This document shows, piece after piece, positions 9,701-17,424 of a DNA stretch of 64,000 bases. The stretch comes from Gemmatimonadota bacterium (lineage in GTDB: Bacteria; 4572-55; J002). The DNA lies in the NCBI GenBank assembly GCA_003697105.1, contig RFFQ01000146.1, positions 28,020-92,019 on the forward strand. Direction: 5' to 3'. The translations under genes and the position numbers were made by a program. Position 1 is the stretch's first letter. The number at the start of each line of letters is the position of its first letter. The notes beneath the pieces were generated by a model, which did not search any database, had not been told where the DNA came from, and worked only from the letters and a program-made list of their open reading frames with translations.

Positions 9701-11292
9701 ATGATGATGGTCAAGGCGTCGGTGTCGGTATCATTTGCCGCACCGGAATTATCTTGCACGGAAACCGTCACGACATAGGAACCGGGTTCGCGGTAGGTGT
9801 GTACCACGCGCGCACCTTGGAGCTGTGTTCCATCGCCCATATCCCAGAAGAAACTAAGCAGATTGCCGTCGGGGTCCTGGGAGCGGGAGGCATCCAGTAC
9901 CACCGTATTGCAAAAGGGGAGCACATCCTCGCCGGGAACAAGCCCTTCATAAACTTGGCTACCATGAACTAACAACGTTTCATCCGGCAACACCGACCCC
10001 GCTTTGAGAGTCAAATCTTCTCGTAAGATGAGCGCTTCCTCCAATGTGACATCCCGATCCAAAACCGTCTGTGCTGGGATACGTTCTCCACCTCGCACCC
10101 GAATATCCTGTGGAATTTCGGTGCCCTTGGCGAGGGTTGTCCCTTTGGGTAAGACGGAACCCGCCCGAAGTTCCACATCAGACTGCACCACATGGCTTTG
10201 GTCGAATAAAATATCTTCGTCCAGCTCAAATAATTCGGGAGAAAAGGTCTCGTCTTGTAGCGTGAGGGGCTTGCCAGAACGAGGCTGGACGGTGGAATAC
10301 ATGGGAAGGGGTTGGTAGTTCTGGTCGGTGACATAGATCACCACATCATTATTACGGAAGGTTCCTTTTTGAATTTCAAACGTCCAGGGCGACTCGTAAT
10401 CTTCTTCTAAAATATTATACGTGGTAGAAAACCACCGTTTGACATCATCTTGGGGGGGAATCGGCGGATGTTCATCATCCACACCGAGATCATATTTGGT
10501 CACTGCCCAGACGTTATTTCCGGCGGTGTAGGCGGGTATTCCGGGTCGCGTTGGTGTGTTAAGATACATCACGCTATCATTATCAAAGTCCCAAATATGG
10601 TGAATGAGGTAAGTGACATCTCGCATAACCATAAACGGGAATGTATGCAATACCACCCCTTTTTCATTGGGCATCCGGAACGACCATTCATAGGCAAAGA
10701 CTTGAATCTCGGTTGGGGTGGTTGGTCGATCGGGGAAAATGGAGCAATCTACGCGGTATAGATTCCCGTCATCGCCCTGAATGCCTTCTACAATTAGTTT
10801 GAAGATAAAATCCCCGTCGGCATATTCCCCTTGCGCCGGATTCACGGTGGCAAGCACAATCCATTTTCCATCCGTTTCGAGCTGCTCGGCAAATGTTGTG
10901 TCCGCCAAAAGAGTCCCCGAGCGGTAATCTCCGGTAGGATTGACGCCGCGGGCATCAGCAACTGTATAGGCACCTTCTCCTCCGTAAAGCGAAAATCGTG
11001 TTTGGGTGTCCCACATCCCTTGTGGCTCATCAACTTGGCCGCCCGCTTCCGGATCATAAATACGGATATATAATGAATCCACAATTTCTTCCGGAATAGC
11101 GAAAAAGACGGTCTGTGAAAAATCGTCATCACCCCAATCTGGGGCACTTTGATTACCAAACGTACACAAATAGGGAATATTTAAACTGGGATGGGGGACT
11201 TCATCCGCTTCTTGGTAGGATGGTGTTCCGATGATAAAAAGGATTCCCAAAAACAGGGTTACGAGGACGTTACGGAACATCGGTGTAAACAT
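6766..11292 (-). CDS. Secreted multi-PKD-domain protein (12 PKD repeats)
   Basis: A 1508-aa exported protein. The ATG at 11292 follows an AAGGAGGAAGG-type ribosome site (about 11303-11313) and gives a signal peptide (FRNVLVTLFLGILFIIGT). Residues about 35-390 form an unrecognised beta-rich region. Next comes a short repeat segment (LRAGSVLPKGTTL / LKAGSVLPDETLL). Twelve PKD domains then run in tandem to the end, each about 85-90 aa and marked by W-x-FGDG (variants WDMGDG and KWTFGDL). PKD domains are beta-sandwiches common in surface and extracellular proteins, often in adhesion or carbohydrate contact. No sorting domain or anchor is visible at the C-terminus (LRKRE). The gene is divergent from the NTPase/coiled-coil operon, whose second product also carries PKD domains. 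Function unknown; a stalk or ligand-binding role is inferred. Confidence 0.9.
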   Translation of the reverse strand: MFTPMFRNVLVTLFLGILFIIGTPSYQEADEVPHPSLNIPYLCTFGNQSAPDWGDDDFSQTVFFAIPEEIVDSLYIRIYDPEAGGQVDEPQGMWDTQTRFSLYGGEGAYTVADARGVNPTGDYRSGTLLADTTFAEQLETDGKWIVLATVNPAQGEYADGDFIFKLIVEGIQGDDGNLYRVDCSIFPDRPTTPTEIQVFAYEWSFRMPNEKGVVLHTFPFMVMRDVTYLIHHIWDFDNDSVMYLNTPTRPGIPAYTAGNNVWAVTKYDLGVDDEHPPIPPQDDVKRWFSTTYNILEEDYESPWTFEIQKGTFRNNDVVIYVTDQNYQPLPMYSTVQPRSGKPLTLQDETFSPELFELDEDILFDQSHVVQSDVELRAGSVLPKGTTLAKGTEIPQDIRVRGGERIPAQTVLDRDVTLEEALILREDLTLKAGSVLPDETLLVHGSQVYEGLVPGEDVLPFCNTVVLDASRSQDPDGNLLSFFWDMGDGTQLQGARVVHTYREPGSYVVTVSVQDNSGAANDTDTDALTIIINEPPVAEAGTSRYSCVGETIRFDGTKSYDRDGTITQYMWYFGDGNSAEGAIVEHTYEKSGSYNVRLVVTDNSDTECNTNTDGMVVFVNEPPVANAGENIVSCEKTVRFDGRQSIDPDGVIMEYLWYFGDGAVGKGPQPTHTYEQPGVYKVKLVVLDDSPSECNTHFAEITVGINSSPVAEAGPDRTVCLGQSIFFDASGSFDPDGELFNYIWDFGDGTAPVEELSPTYTYAAPGVYHVVLTVQDNSETPCAIDTDTATITVESAPTADAGEDRLVSVGQEVHFSGERSQDPNQYPLTYKWTFGDLSDPVEGMTATHIYRKPGQYQVTLSVKNTALGPCSNDTDELTVTVNYPPEALTEGMQIGHVGQEITFDGSSSSDRDGNIVSYEWDFGDGSPVETGKIVTHPYAESGQYQAILTVRDDSGLPEGFDRDTMLVVINYPPVAKVNPSQVVCSGRVELNASGSSDPDGMIMDYQWDFGDGQTGKGAKVVHLYEQPGTYDVTLIVTDNSDTKMNQSFAKTQVTINAPPTPNIGERLQYTCVGAITSFDATASTDADGDPLTATWDFGDGNTGTGLSTTHIYQSPGRYKVIVTVDDGRGLPCSKSNISKTVLVNDLPVAVAGDDKLVNPNQEIAVNGGQSFDRDGYIKVYRWDFGDGSKPVEGVSTTHKYGEPGRYTVTLSVEDNSGLDCSMAIDQLTVTVNAPPVADAGPDIDGLCDLTVQFDGSQSVDPDGTIILYEWNFGDGSPTQTGVAPTHTYKQPGVYQVILTVTDNSGLSSGRATDVKQVSINNPPLAKIDAPSSVCPGSSFEVNAAASTDSDGQITGYFWDFGDGSPEVSGKTATHTFAKAGHYTVTLRVTDNTTGACNTTIVTKTIKANTPPVAIAGDDRVTCVKTANCALTFDGSQSYDIDGDNLSYYWNFGDGHTGKGVEVTHEYEKPGVYTVTLTVEDDTGTLCNKQMDTLQVTANAQPIIDLRKRE

Positions 11293-11388
11293 TGGGATTG
11301 ATCCTTCCTCCTTAAAATTTTGCTTGAAATATGCGCGGGCATGGTCTATAATTAGAAACAATTGCGGATTGTTGTACAGATTCCGTCC

Positions 11389-11417
11389 AGCTTAACATAA
11401 TCTCCCCCGATTGTCAA
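11389..11417 (-). promoter_or_regulatory. Candidate promoter for the 12xPKD gene
   Basis: On the minus strand TTGACA (11417-11412), a 17-bp spacer and TAAGCT (11394-11389). The -35 is perfect and the -10 weak. It lies in the 234-bp divergent region between the PKD gene and the NTPase/coiled-coil operon. Confidence 0.4.
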
Positions 11418-11526
11418 TAATTTTTCGGGATGATTTACTCCGGTTTATCATCCGGTGTAACTTGTTGATAATTAAATAGTTGTGGATGGCATTGATACCT
11501 TATTTAGCTCTAGAAAAGCGAAACGT

Positions 11527-14500
11527 ATGACCACCTATAACCCGTACCTTTCTGAGGCTGTTGACACGCCTTCTTTTTTTTATGGGCGCTCGGAAACAAT
11601 TCGTTTTATACTCAACCAACTGCAAGAACCTCAGGCTCACCCGATCATCTTGTTTGGACAGCGGAAAGCGGGTAAAACCGCCGTTTTTCGCCATCTACTG
11701 CACCTCAAACCGGAGGGGTTTGTGTGGGTCTATTTTGATTTGCAAGGGTATGTACATGCGCCGTTAGCGGAAACCCTGTTCCATTTGGCAGAAGCCATTG
11801 CGCACCAACTGGATATTGCCATTCCCACCAAAAAAACCTTTTTGAAAGATGACCATTTCTTTGAAACCAAATTTCTGAATCAAATTCGGAGTGCACTCAA
11901 AGACCGTCACCCGGATCAGCCTCCGGCAATGGTGTTGTTGCTGGATGAATTTCATCTACCGCGCGGAGCAGATGTTGCCCGCGACGACACTATTGTGACC
12001 TTTTTTCCCTTCCTCTACCAGTTATTACAAAAGGATGCACCGCTACGGCTGGTGCTCACTTTTGGACCGGAATTAGCCATTTCCTACCGGAACAATCCAC
12101 AGGCATATCAATTATTGACCCAAATTTTATCATCTCCACTGCTCCACGAGGGCGTGTCACATCATGTTACCTCTCTTTCCGTTGAAGACGCCCTAAAACT
12201 GATCAAAGAACCGGTTGGAAATCAATTGGTGTACAACCCGGAAGCCCTAGACCGCATTTTGAGCCTTGCTAGTACGTGTCCCTTTTTGATCCGCCAACTC
12301 TGCGGTCTTATCTATGAGAAAAAACAACCGGCTGACTCCGAACCGGTGGCGATCTATTCCACAGATGTGGAAGCGGTGAAAACCGAATTTATCCGCCGCT
12401 TGCACTCCCATTTTGATGCCCTCTGGGACGATCTGCCCCTCGTGCAAAAAGTGATTTTCTGGCTTATTGCCAAACACCGGGATTCTCAGGGTGCCGTTCC
12501 CCGGCAGAAATTGGTTTCTCTATTGGAACGCCAGCATATCAAATTGCCCAAAGGTTTATTCCAAAACCACGAGTTAGTAGCAGAAGAGAACCATGTTGTC
12601 CGGTTTCGCATCGGCGGTTTTGGGGATTGGCTGGTGGATCAGGATGTCGAAAATGATTTGATGATCGATTTTGGGCATGCCGAGAACTCCAACAAAGATG
12701 GGAGTAGTGCCCATTTTGCCGGTGAATTTGAACGGGCGCTGGAGTATTACCGGGAGGCGGTGGCTATCAATCCTTACCACCTAGATGCCCAGCTTGGTAT
12801 CGCCGAAGTCCTGAGCCAATTGGGACGCACCGAAGAAAGCATTGAGGAGTACGAAAAAGCGTACCAATTAGACCCGTTTTTTGTGGCAGATGATCTGGTC
12901 AATGCCCGCTTAAAGTATGCCGGAGAATTGGAACAAGCCGGCGATAAAAATGGCGCCATTCTGCAATACAGCCGTATCTTGGAAATCTCACCCAACCATA
13001 TGCGAGCCCAAGAGCTGTGGGCGGAGTTGGTACTGGAAAAAGGACAAAACTTGTGTGAACAGGAAAATTGGGACGACGCGATCTATTGGTACCAGCAACT
13101 CTTGAACGTGGCACCAGCCTTGACCGTGGCACGATGTGCCCTCGCCGAAGTATATCTGCGGAAGGGAGAGTACGAAGCGGCGGTGAATGAATATGAAAAA
13201 GCCCACAATATCGACCGCAGTGAATCTGTGGCACACGGTTTGGCAAAGGCACGCCTCAAATGGGGTGAAGAACTCAAAGAAGAGGGGATGACCCCAGAAG
13301 CAATTGCCAATTATAAGCGAGTTCTTCTCACCGAACCGGATGAGGAAACCCGGGAAACGACCATCGCCAATTTGGTTAAATTGATGCTCCGCCGGGCGGA
13401 TCAAAGTGCTCAAGCCGGTGACCTGTTAAAAGCTCGGGAGGAATATCGCCGCGTGATCGAGATGGACGGTAATTGCTTAGAAGCCATGATCAAAGAAGCC
13501 GGTGTTGTCTATGCCATGGGTGATTATGACGAAGCGATTCGCCTGTTTGAAGCCGCCTGTGAAATCAATGAGGACATCGCTAAACCCGCCATGATTGCCA
13601 CTCAACTCAATTATGCCGATCGATTAGCCACAAATGGCGCTTGGGACACCGCCATGGAGGTGTGCGACACCGTTCTTGCGCTCGACCCGGAAAATGTGTT
13701 GGCACAGGATAAACGCCGGCAATTTGAAGACCGCCGGAATCAGACTCCACCGGTGGCAGATGCCGGCACCACTGGTGAACCGGTTTCGACCGCTGATCCA
13801 GACCCCGTTACCGCGGATTCCGAGCAGGATACTGTTGACCTCGACCGGGAATACCAGCAGGCGATGGCATATCTGGAAAATAAACAGTGGGATGAGGCGT
13901 TGGAATCCCTCAATCATATTTTTGAACAGGACCCAGACTACCGGGATGCGGATCAAACCCCGATACCGGTCTGGATTAGCCGTGCCTTTTTGGCCCGTGT
14001 CGGGCTTGCCGAAGACCTCCTGCCCCAACGCATACAGCAGTTGGAAGCGGAACTTGCTGCCCTAAAAGACGCTCATGCGGTGGAATTAGAAACCTTGCGC
14101 ACGGCGGAAACTGAGGCAAGTTGGCAGTTAGAGTCGCTGGAAACCGAACGAGACCAGTTGCAGATAGAACTGAAAACCGTCCAGCGCCAATTAGCGGATG
14201 CCGAGGCAAAAGTCAAACAGATGGAGGCAGAAAACCTGATCCGGAATGCAGAAGTGGCTGCCCATTCACAAGACCTTTCGGTACACGTCACATCTGCCGA
14301 CCAAACTATCGATGAAATGAACGACTTGATCGCGCAACTGAATTTAGAAAAACAAGCCCTTAAACATGAAGTGGCGCAGTTGCGAGACCAATTACTGGAA
14401 CAAGCCGATCTGTTTGACCACTCGGAGGATACTCCCCAAGAGACCCTCTTGGCAGAGACGGAACAACTCCAGCACGAAAACGACCAACTCCGTAAAACGA

Positions 14501-17424
14501 ACGAGATGCTTGCCGCCCAACTCCAACGCTTACAAGAGGAAATAGAAGCCTCCGCCCCACCGGCTGAAACCGGAGCACCTGCGGCGGATCGCATTGCGGA
14601 ACTTGAAGCCCAGCTTGCCACGCTAAAAACAGAACGTAATGAGTTACAAACCGTACTGGATCAGGTACAGTCCGATGCGGCGGAGCTTAAACAGGAATTC
14701 ACAAGCCTACGCGAACAGCACCAGCATGACGCCGAGACCGTTAAAGCGCTGGAACAAGCAAATCGACAACTCCAAGAAGAAATCGTTGCCTTGGAACAGG
14801 ATGCGATTGACCCGCAGGAATTGAAACAAGCGGAAGAAACCATTGCCCAATTGACCCGTGAACGAGATCAATTGCAACTGGATTTGCAGGTCGCAAATGA
14901 AAAACTGAAAACCTTACAAAATTCGATCCAAAATACGCCGGATCGATCCGCTGAAATTAGGGCATTGGAAAACGAAATTGACATCCTCACAGAACGTTTA
15001 GAACACGCCACCGGTAAGGAAAACAAGCTGATCCAGAAAAACGTCAAGATGATGGACATCAACACCCGGTTGCTCAAACAGATTTCCGAATTGCAGACCG
15101 AAGTAGAGAATGCCCAATCCCGGCTAAATGAAACAACTCAGCGTTATGAAAAGACCGAAATTCCCGCCTACAGGCTCAAACTTGAAAATCTGAAACGGGA
15201 GTTGGAACAGCAGACGGCGGATTATGACCAATTACACGCTGAAGTGGAGCATCTTCGGGCAGAAAATCAGCAATTACACGATCAGATTGCGCAACTGGAA
15301 GACCGAACCTCTGAACTCGACCTCAACCTGAAAAGTTATGAAACAGACCAACTGCGACCGTTGGAACAGGAGGCGAATACACTCCGCCAACAATTGCACG
15401 AACGGGATCAGCAGATAAATGAACTCCAGAAAACCATTACCCGCTTGGAAACTCAATTGGACAACTTGAAGGCGGATTTGGCAGAGCAACAACGTCGCTA
15501 TGAGGAAGTTGAAATCCCAAAACGAGAAGATGCCATCCGGGCATTGGAAGCCCAACAGCAAGAACAGACGGCGGCTCAGACTGCACTGGAGGAACAACTC
15601 CAACGCACACAAGCCGAGCTAGATGACGCACGCCAACAATGGCGAGATATTGAGCACGATTATAAAACACTTCAAACGACGAACCAAGACCTCCAGCACC
15701 GAGTTGAAGACCTGCAACACCAATTGGAGACCATTCAACACGAACGAGACCAACTCCAACAAGAAATCACCGGTTTGCAGCAGAAATTAGAAGCAGAACA
15801 ATTCCGACATCAGGAAGAACGAAAGTCGTTAAAAAGCGAAATTGAAACGTTAGCCACGGAAGCCGAACAGTACGCCCTCCAGACGGATGAACTGCGACAA
15901 TTGCTCACCCAGCAACAAGCCACCGCCGAGAAACTGCGGGCAGAATATGACCACTTAGAAGAGCAATACGAACAGGTGCGCCTGCCAGAGCTAAACGAAA
16001 AAATTCAGACATTGCAAGAGAACGTCACTCATCTGGAAGCGCGACAGGTAGAACTGGAAAATCTGCTGGATAAAGCCGAACGCGATTTAGCCTACCGTCA
16101 GGAACGGCTGAACCAATTACAGCAACGATATGATACGGAAACGGCATCCTTGCGGCGACAAATTGAGAACCTCTCCCAAGCGCTCGAGGCAAAATCCGAC
16201 AATGAACAAAATCTATTGGAAAACAACACGGCGCTGACGCGTGCCAATACGGATTTGTTGCGACAGTTGTCGCAGTTAAAAGATGAACTGAATGAGGCTC
16301 AAAGACAACAAGCCCAATTTGAACAGATCGAACGCCTCCAGTTACAAAATGAAATCGATAAACTCAAGCGAACCTTAGCCACCGAGGAACACCAGCGAGA
16401 ACACTTGGAAAGCGAACTGGAAACGGCGACGCAGGCGCTGGAAGATGCGCATCAACGGGCAATAACTCTACAACAGGATTATGAAGAAAATGTGATTGCC
16501 CCCCTCCAACAAGAGGTGGATGACTTGCGCCGGACCGTGAATGAAGCTAAAACACATGAAGAGATTTTACAACGCCGGTTGCGTGAAATGGAGCAGGAAA
16601 ATCATCAATTGGTACGTGATCTGGAAGCATTGCGCGAAGAATATCAAACCGAACGCTTGCCCCAATTAGAGCGACAACTCAAAGACCAACAGGAAGAAAC
16701 GGCGGCTAAAGCCAACCGCATTCGTGAACTGGAGACCCAACTCCACATTAAGGACCAAGAGATGGCGGCGTTGCGGACAGAACTTCAGCAGATGCAAACA
16801 CACTATGAACAGGAACGCTTGGCTCCGTTAGAGCAGCGTCTGGCACAACTGGAAACGCAACTGTTTGAAGCCGAAGGTAACCTCAGTGATGCCCGGGCAC
16901 ATGCCACCTCCCTGCAAGACCAAATTGATGATTTACAGCAACAGTTGGAAGAACAACAAATTCGGTATGAAGTTCAGCAGATTAAGCCGCTGCAACACCA
17001 GATCGACCTTCTTCAACAAAAAGTAACCGCCGCGGAACGTACCGAAAATCAATTGAAGGCAAAAGCGGAAGATGCTGAATCCGCCCACCAGTATGCGTTG
17101 CAACAGATTGAAGTTTTGCAGGATGAAATCGATCTCCTGCGGGAAAAAGCCGATCACGTTCGCCAACAGTACGAACACGAGCGCATTCCCGCCTTGCAAC
17201 GAAAGATCGAGCGCCTCACCCAATCCAACCATGAAAAAAGTGAAAATATTGAACGGCTGAACCGGCTTCTTGCCGAAAAATTGGAAGAAGAAGAAGAATT
17301 GCTCCGCCACAATACGGAAATGAGTGATAGCAATACCCGTTTGTTAAAGAAAATCAATGAGTTGCAGCGAGAAATTGTCTCATTACGCCAACCGTTACCC
17401 AACGCTGATACGGAAGAGTCATGA
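11527..17424 (+). CDS. Giant P-loop NTPase-TPR-coiled-coil protein
   Basis: A 1965-aa protein with no signal peptide or membrane segment, so presumably cytoplasmic. Residues 1 to about 370 are a STAND/AAA-like ATPase: the entry motif NPYLSEAVDTPSFFYGR, Walker A FGQRKAGKTAVF with K50, and Walker B MVLLLDEFH with D140/E141. A winged-helix-like stretch follows. Residues about 390-730 hold TPR-like units (for example FERALEYYREAVAINP and AAVNEYEKAHNID), with one more pair near 775-800. From about 835 to the end is a very long Gln/Glu/Leu-rich coiled coil with a regular 54-residue motif spacing. ATG 11527 is preferred to GTG 11482 because it sits at the domain start; neither has a convincing ribosome site. 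It overlaps the next gene by 4 bp, implying translational coupling. It is not an SMC: there is no C-terminal ATPase half and no hinge. I do not recognise the full architecture; role unknown. Confidence 0.85.
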   Translation: MTTYNPYLSEAVDTPSFFYGRSETIRFILNQLQEPQAHPIILFGQRKAGKTAVFRHLLHLKPEGFVWVYFDLQGYVHAPLAETLFHLAEAIAHQLDIAIPTKKTFLKDDHFFETKFLNQIRSALKDRHPDQPPAMVLLLDEFHLPRGADVARDDTIVTFFPFLYQLLQKDAPLRLVLTFGPELAISYRNNPQAYQLLTQILSSPLLHEGVSHHVTSLSVEDALKLIKEPVGNQLVYNPEALDRILSLASTCPFLIRQLCGLIYEKKQPADSEPVAIYSTDVEAVKTEFIRRLHSHFDALWDDLPLVQKVIFWLIAKHRDSQGAVPRQKLVSLLERQHIKLPKGLFQNHELVAEENHVVRFRIGGFGDWLVDQDVENDLMIDFGHAENSNKDGSSAHFAGEFERALEYYREAVAINPYHLDAQLGIAEVLSQLGRTEESIEEYEKAYQLDPFFVADDLVNARLKYAGELEQAGDKNGAILQYSRILEISPNHMRAQELWAELVLEKGQNLCEQENWDDAIYWYQQLLNVAPALTVARCALAEVYLRKGEYEAAVNEYEKAHNIDRSESVAHGLAKARLKWGEELKEEGMTPEAIANYKRVLLTEPDEETRETTIANLVKLMLRRADQSAQAGDLLKAREEYRRVIEMDGNCLEAMIKEAGVVYAMGDYDEAIRLFEAACEINEDIAKPAMIATQLNYADRLATNGAWDTAMEVCDTVLALDPENVLAQDKRRQFEDRRNQTPPVADAGTTGEPVSTADPDPVTADSEQDTVDLDREYQQAMAYLENKQWDEALESLNHIFEQDPDYRDADQTPIPVWISRAFLARVGLAEDLLPQRIQQLEAELAALKDAHAVELETLRTAETEASWQLESLETERDQLQIELKTVQRQLADAEAKVKQMEAENLIRNAEVAAHSQDLSVHVTSADQTIDEMNDLIAQLNLEKQALKHEVAQLRDQLLEQADLFDHSEDTPQETLLAETEQLQHENDQLRKTNEMLAAQLQRLQEEIEASAPPAETGAPAADRIAELEAQLATLKTERNELQTVLDQVQSDAAELKQEFTSLREQHQHDAETVKALEQANRQLQEEIVALEQDAIDPQELKQAEETIAQLTRERDQLQLDLQVANEKLKTLQNSIQNTPDRSAEIRALENEIDILTERLEHATGKENKLIQKNVKMMDINTRLLKQISELQTEVENAQSRLNETTQRYEKTEIPAYRLKLENLKRELEQQTADYDQLHAEVEHLRAENQQLHDQIAQLEDRTSELDLNLKSYETDQLRPLEQEANTLRQQLHERDQQINELQKTITRLETQLDNLKADLAEQQRRYEEVEIPKREDAIRALEAQQQEQTAAQTALEEQLQRTQAELDDARQQWRDIEHDYKTLQTTNQDLQHRVEDLQHQLETIQHERDQLQQEITGLQQKLEAEQFRHQEERKSLKSEIETLATEAEQYALQTDELRQLLTQQQATAEKLRAEYDHLEEQYEQVRLPELNEKIQTLQENVTHLEARQVELENLLDKAERDLAYRQERLNQLQQRYDTETASLRRQIENLSQALEAKSDNEQNLLENNTALTRANTDLLRQLSQLKDELNEAQRQQAQFEQIERLQLQNEIDKLKRTLATEEHQREHLESELETATQALEDAHQRAITLQQDYEENVIAPLQQEVDDLRRTVNEAKTHEEILQRRLREMEQENHQLVRDLEALREEYQTERLPQLERQLKDQQEETAAKANRIRELETQLHIKDQEMAALRTELQQMQTHYEQERLAPLEQRLAQLETQLFEAEGNLSDARAHATSLQDQIDDLQQQLEEQQIRYEVQQIKPLQHQIDLLQQKVTAAERTENQLKAKAEDAESAHQYALQQIEVLQDEIDLLREKADHVRQQYEHERIPALQRKIERLTQSNHEKSENIERLNRLLAEKLEEEEELLRHNTEMSDSNTRLLKKINELQREIVSLRQPLPNADTEES
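15145..17205 (+). repeat. 54-residue periodic motif in the coiled-coil tail
   Basis: A motif close to Tyr-Glu-x-x-x-[Ile/Leu/Val]-[Pro/Ala/Lys/Arg]-x-Leu recurs. The Tyr (or Phe) codons are at 15145, 15337, 15499, 15661, 15967, 16129, 16318, 16480, 16642, 16804, 16966 and 17170. Seven intervals are exactly 162 bp (54 codons): 15337-15499-15661, 15967-16129, and 16318-16480-16642-16804-16966. Longer steps coincide with other inserted motifs. The repeats have diverged at DNA level, so this is a protein-level repeat. Confidence 0.75.

Noticed and set aside
6766-9950. CRISPR-like or DNA tandem repeat array
   Set aside because: The regular pattern is the protein-level PKD repeat; DNA copies are diverged and in frame, and there are no spacers.
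14073-14621. Minus-strand 182-aa Ser/Arg/Cys-rich frame inside the coiled-coil gene
   Set aside because: It is a shadow of Gln/Glu/Leu codon use; composition is unnatural and there is no ribosome site.
11527-17424. SMC/Rad50 or MukB homologue
   Set aside because: Although a long coiled coil follows an ATPase, there is no C-terminal ATPase half, signature motif or hinge, and TPRs intervene.
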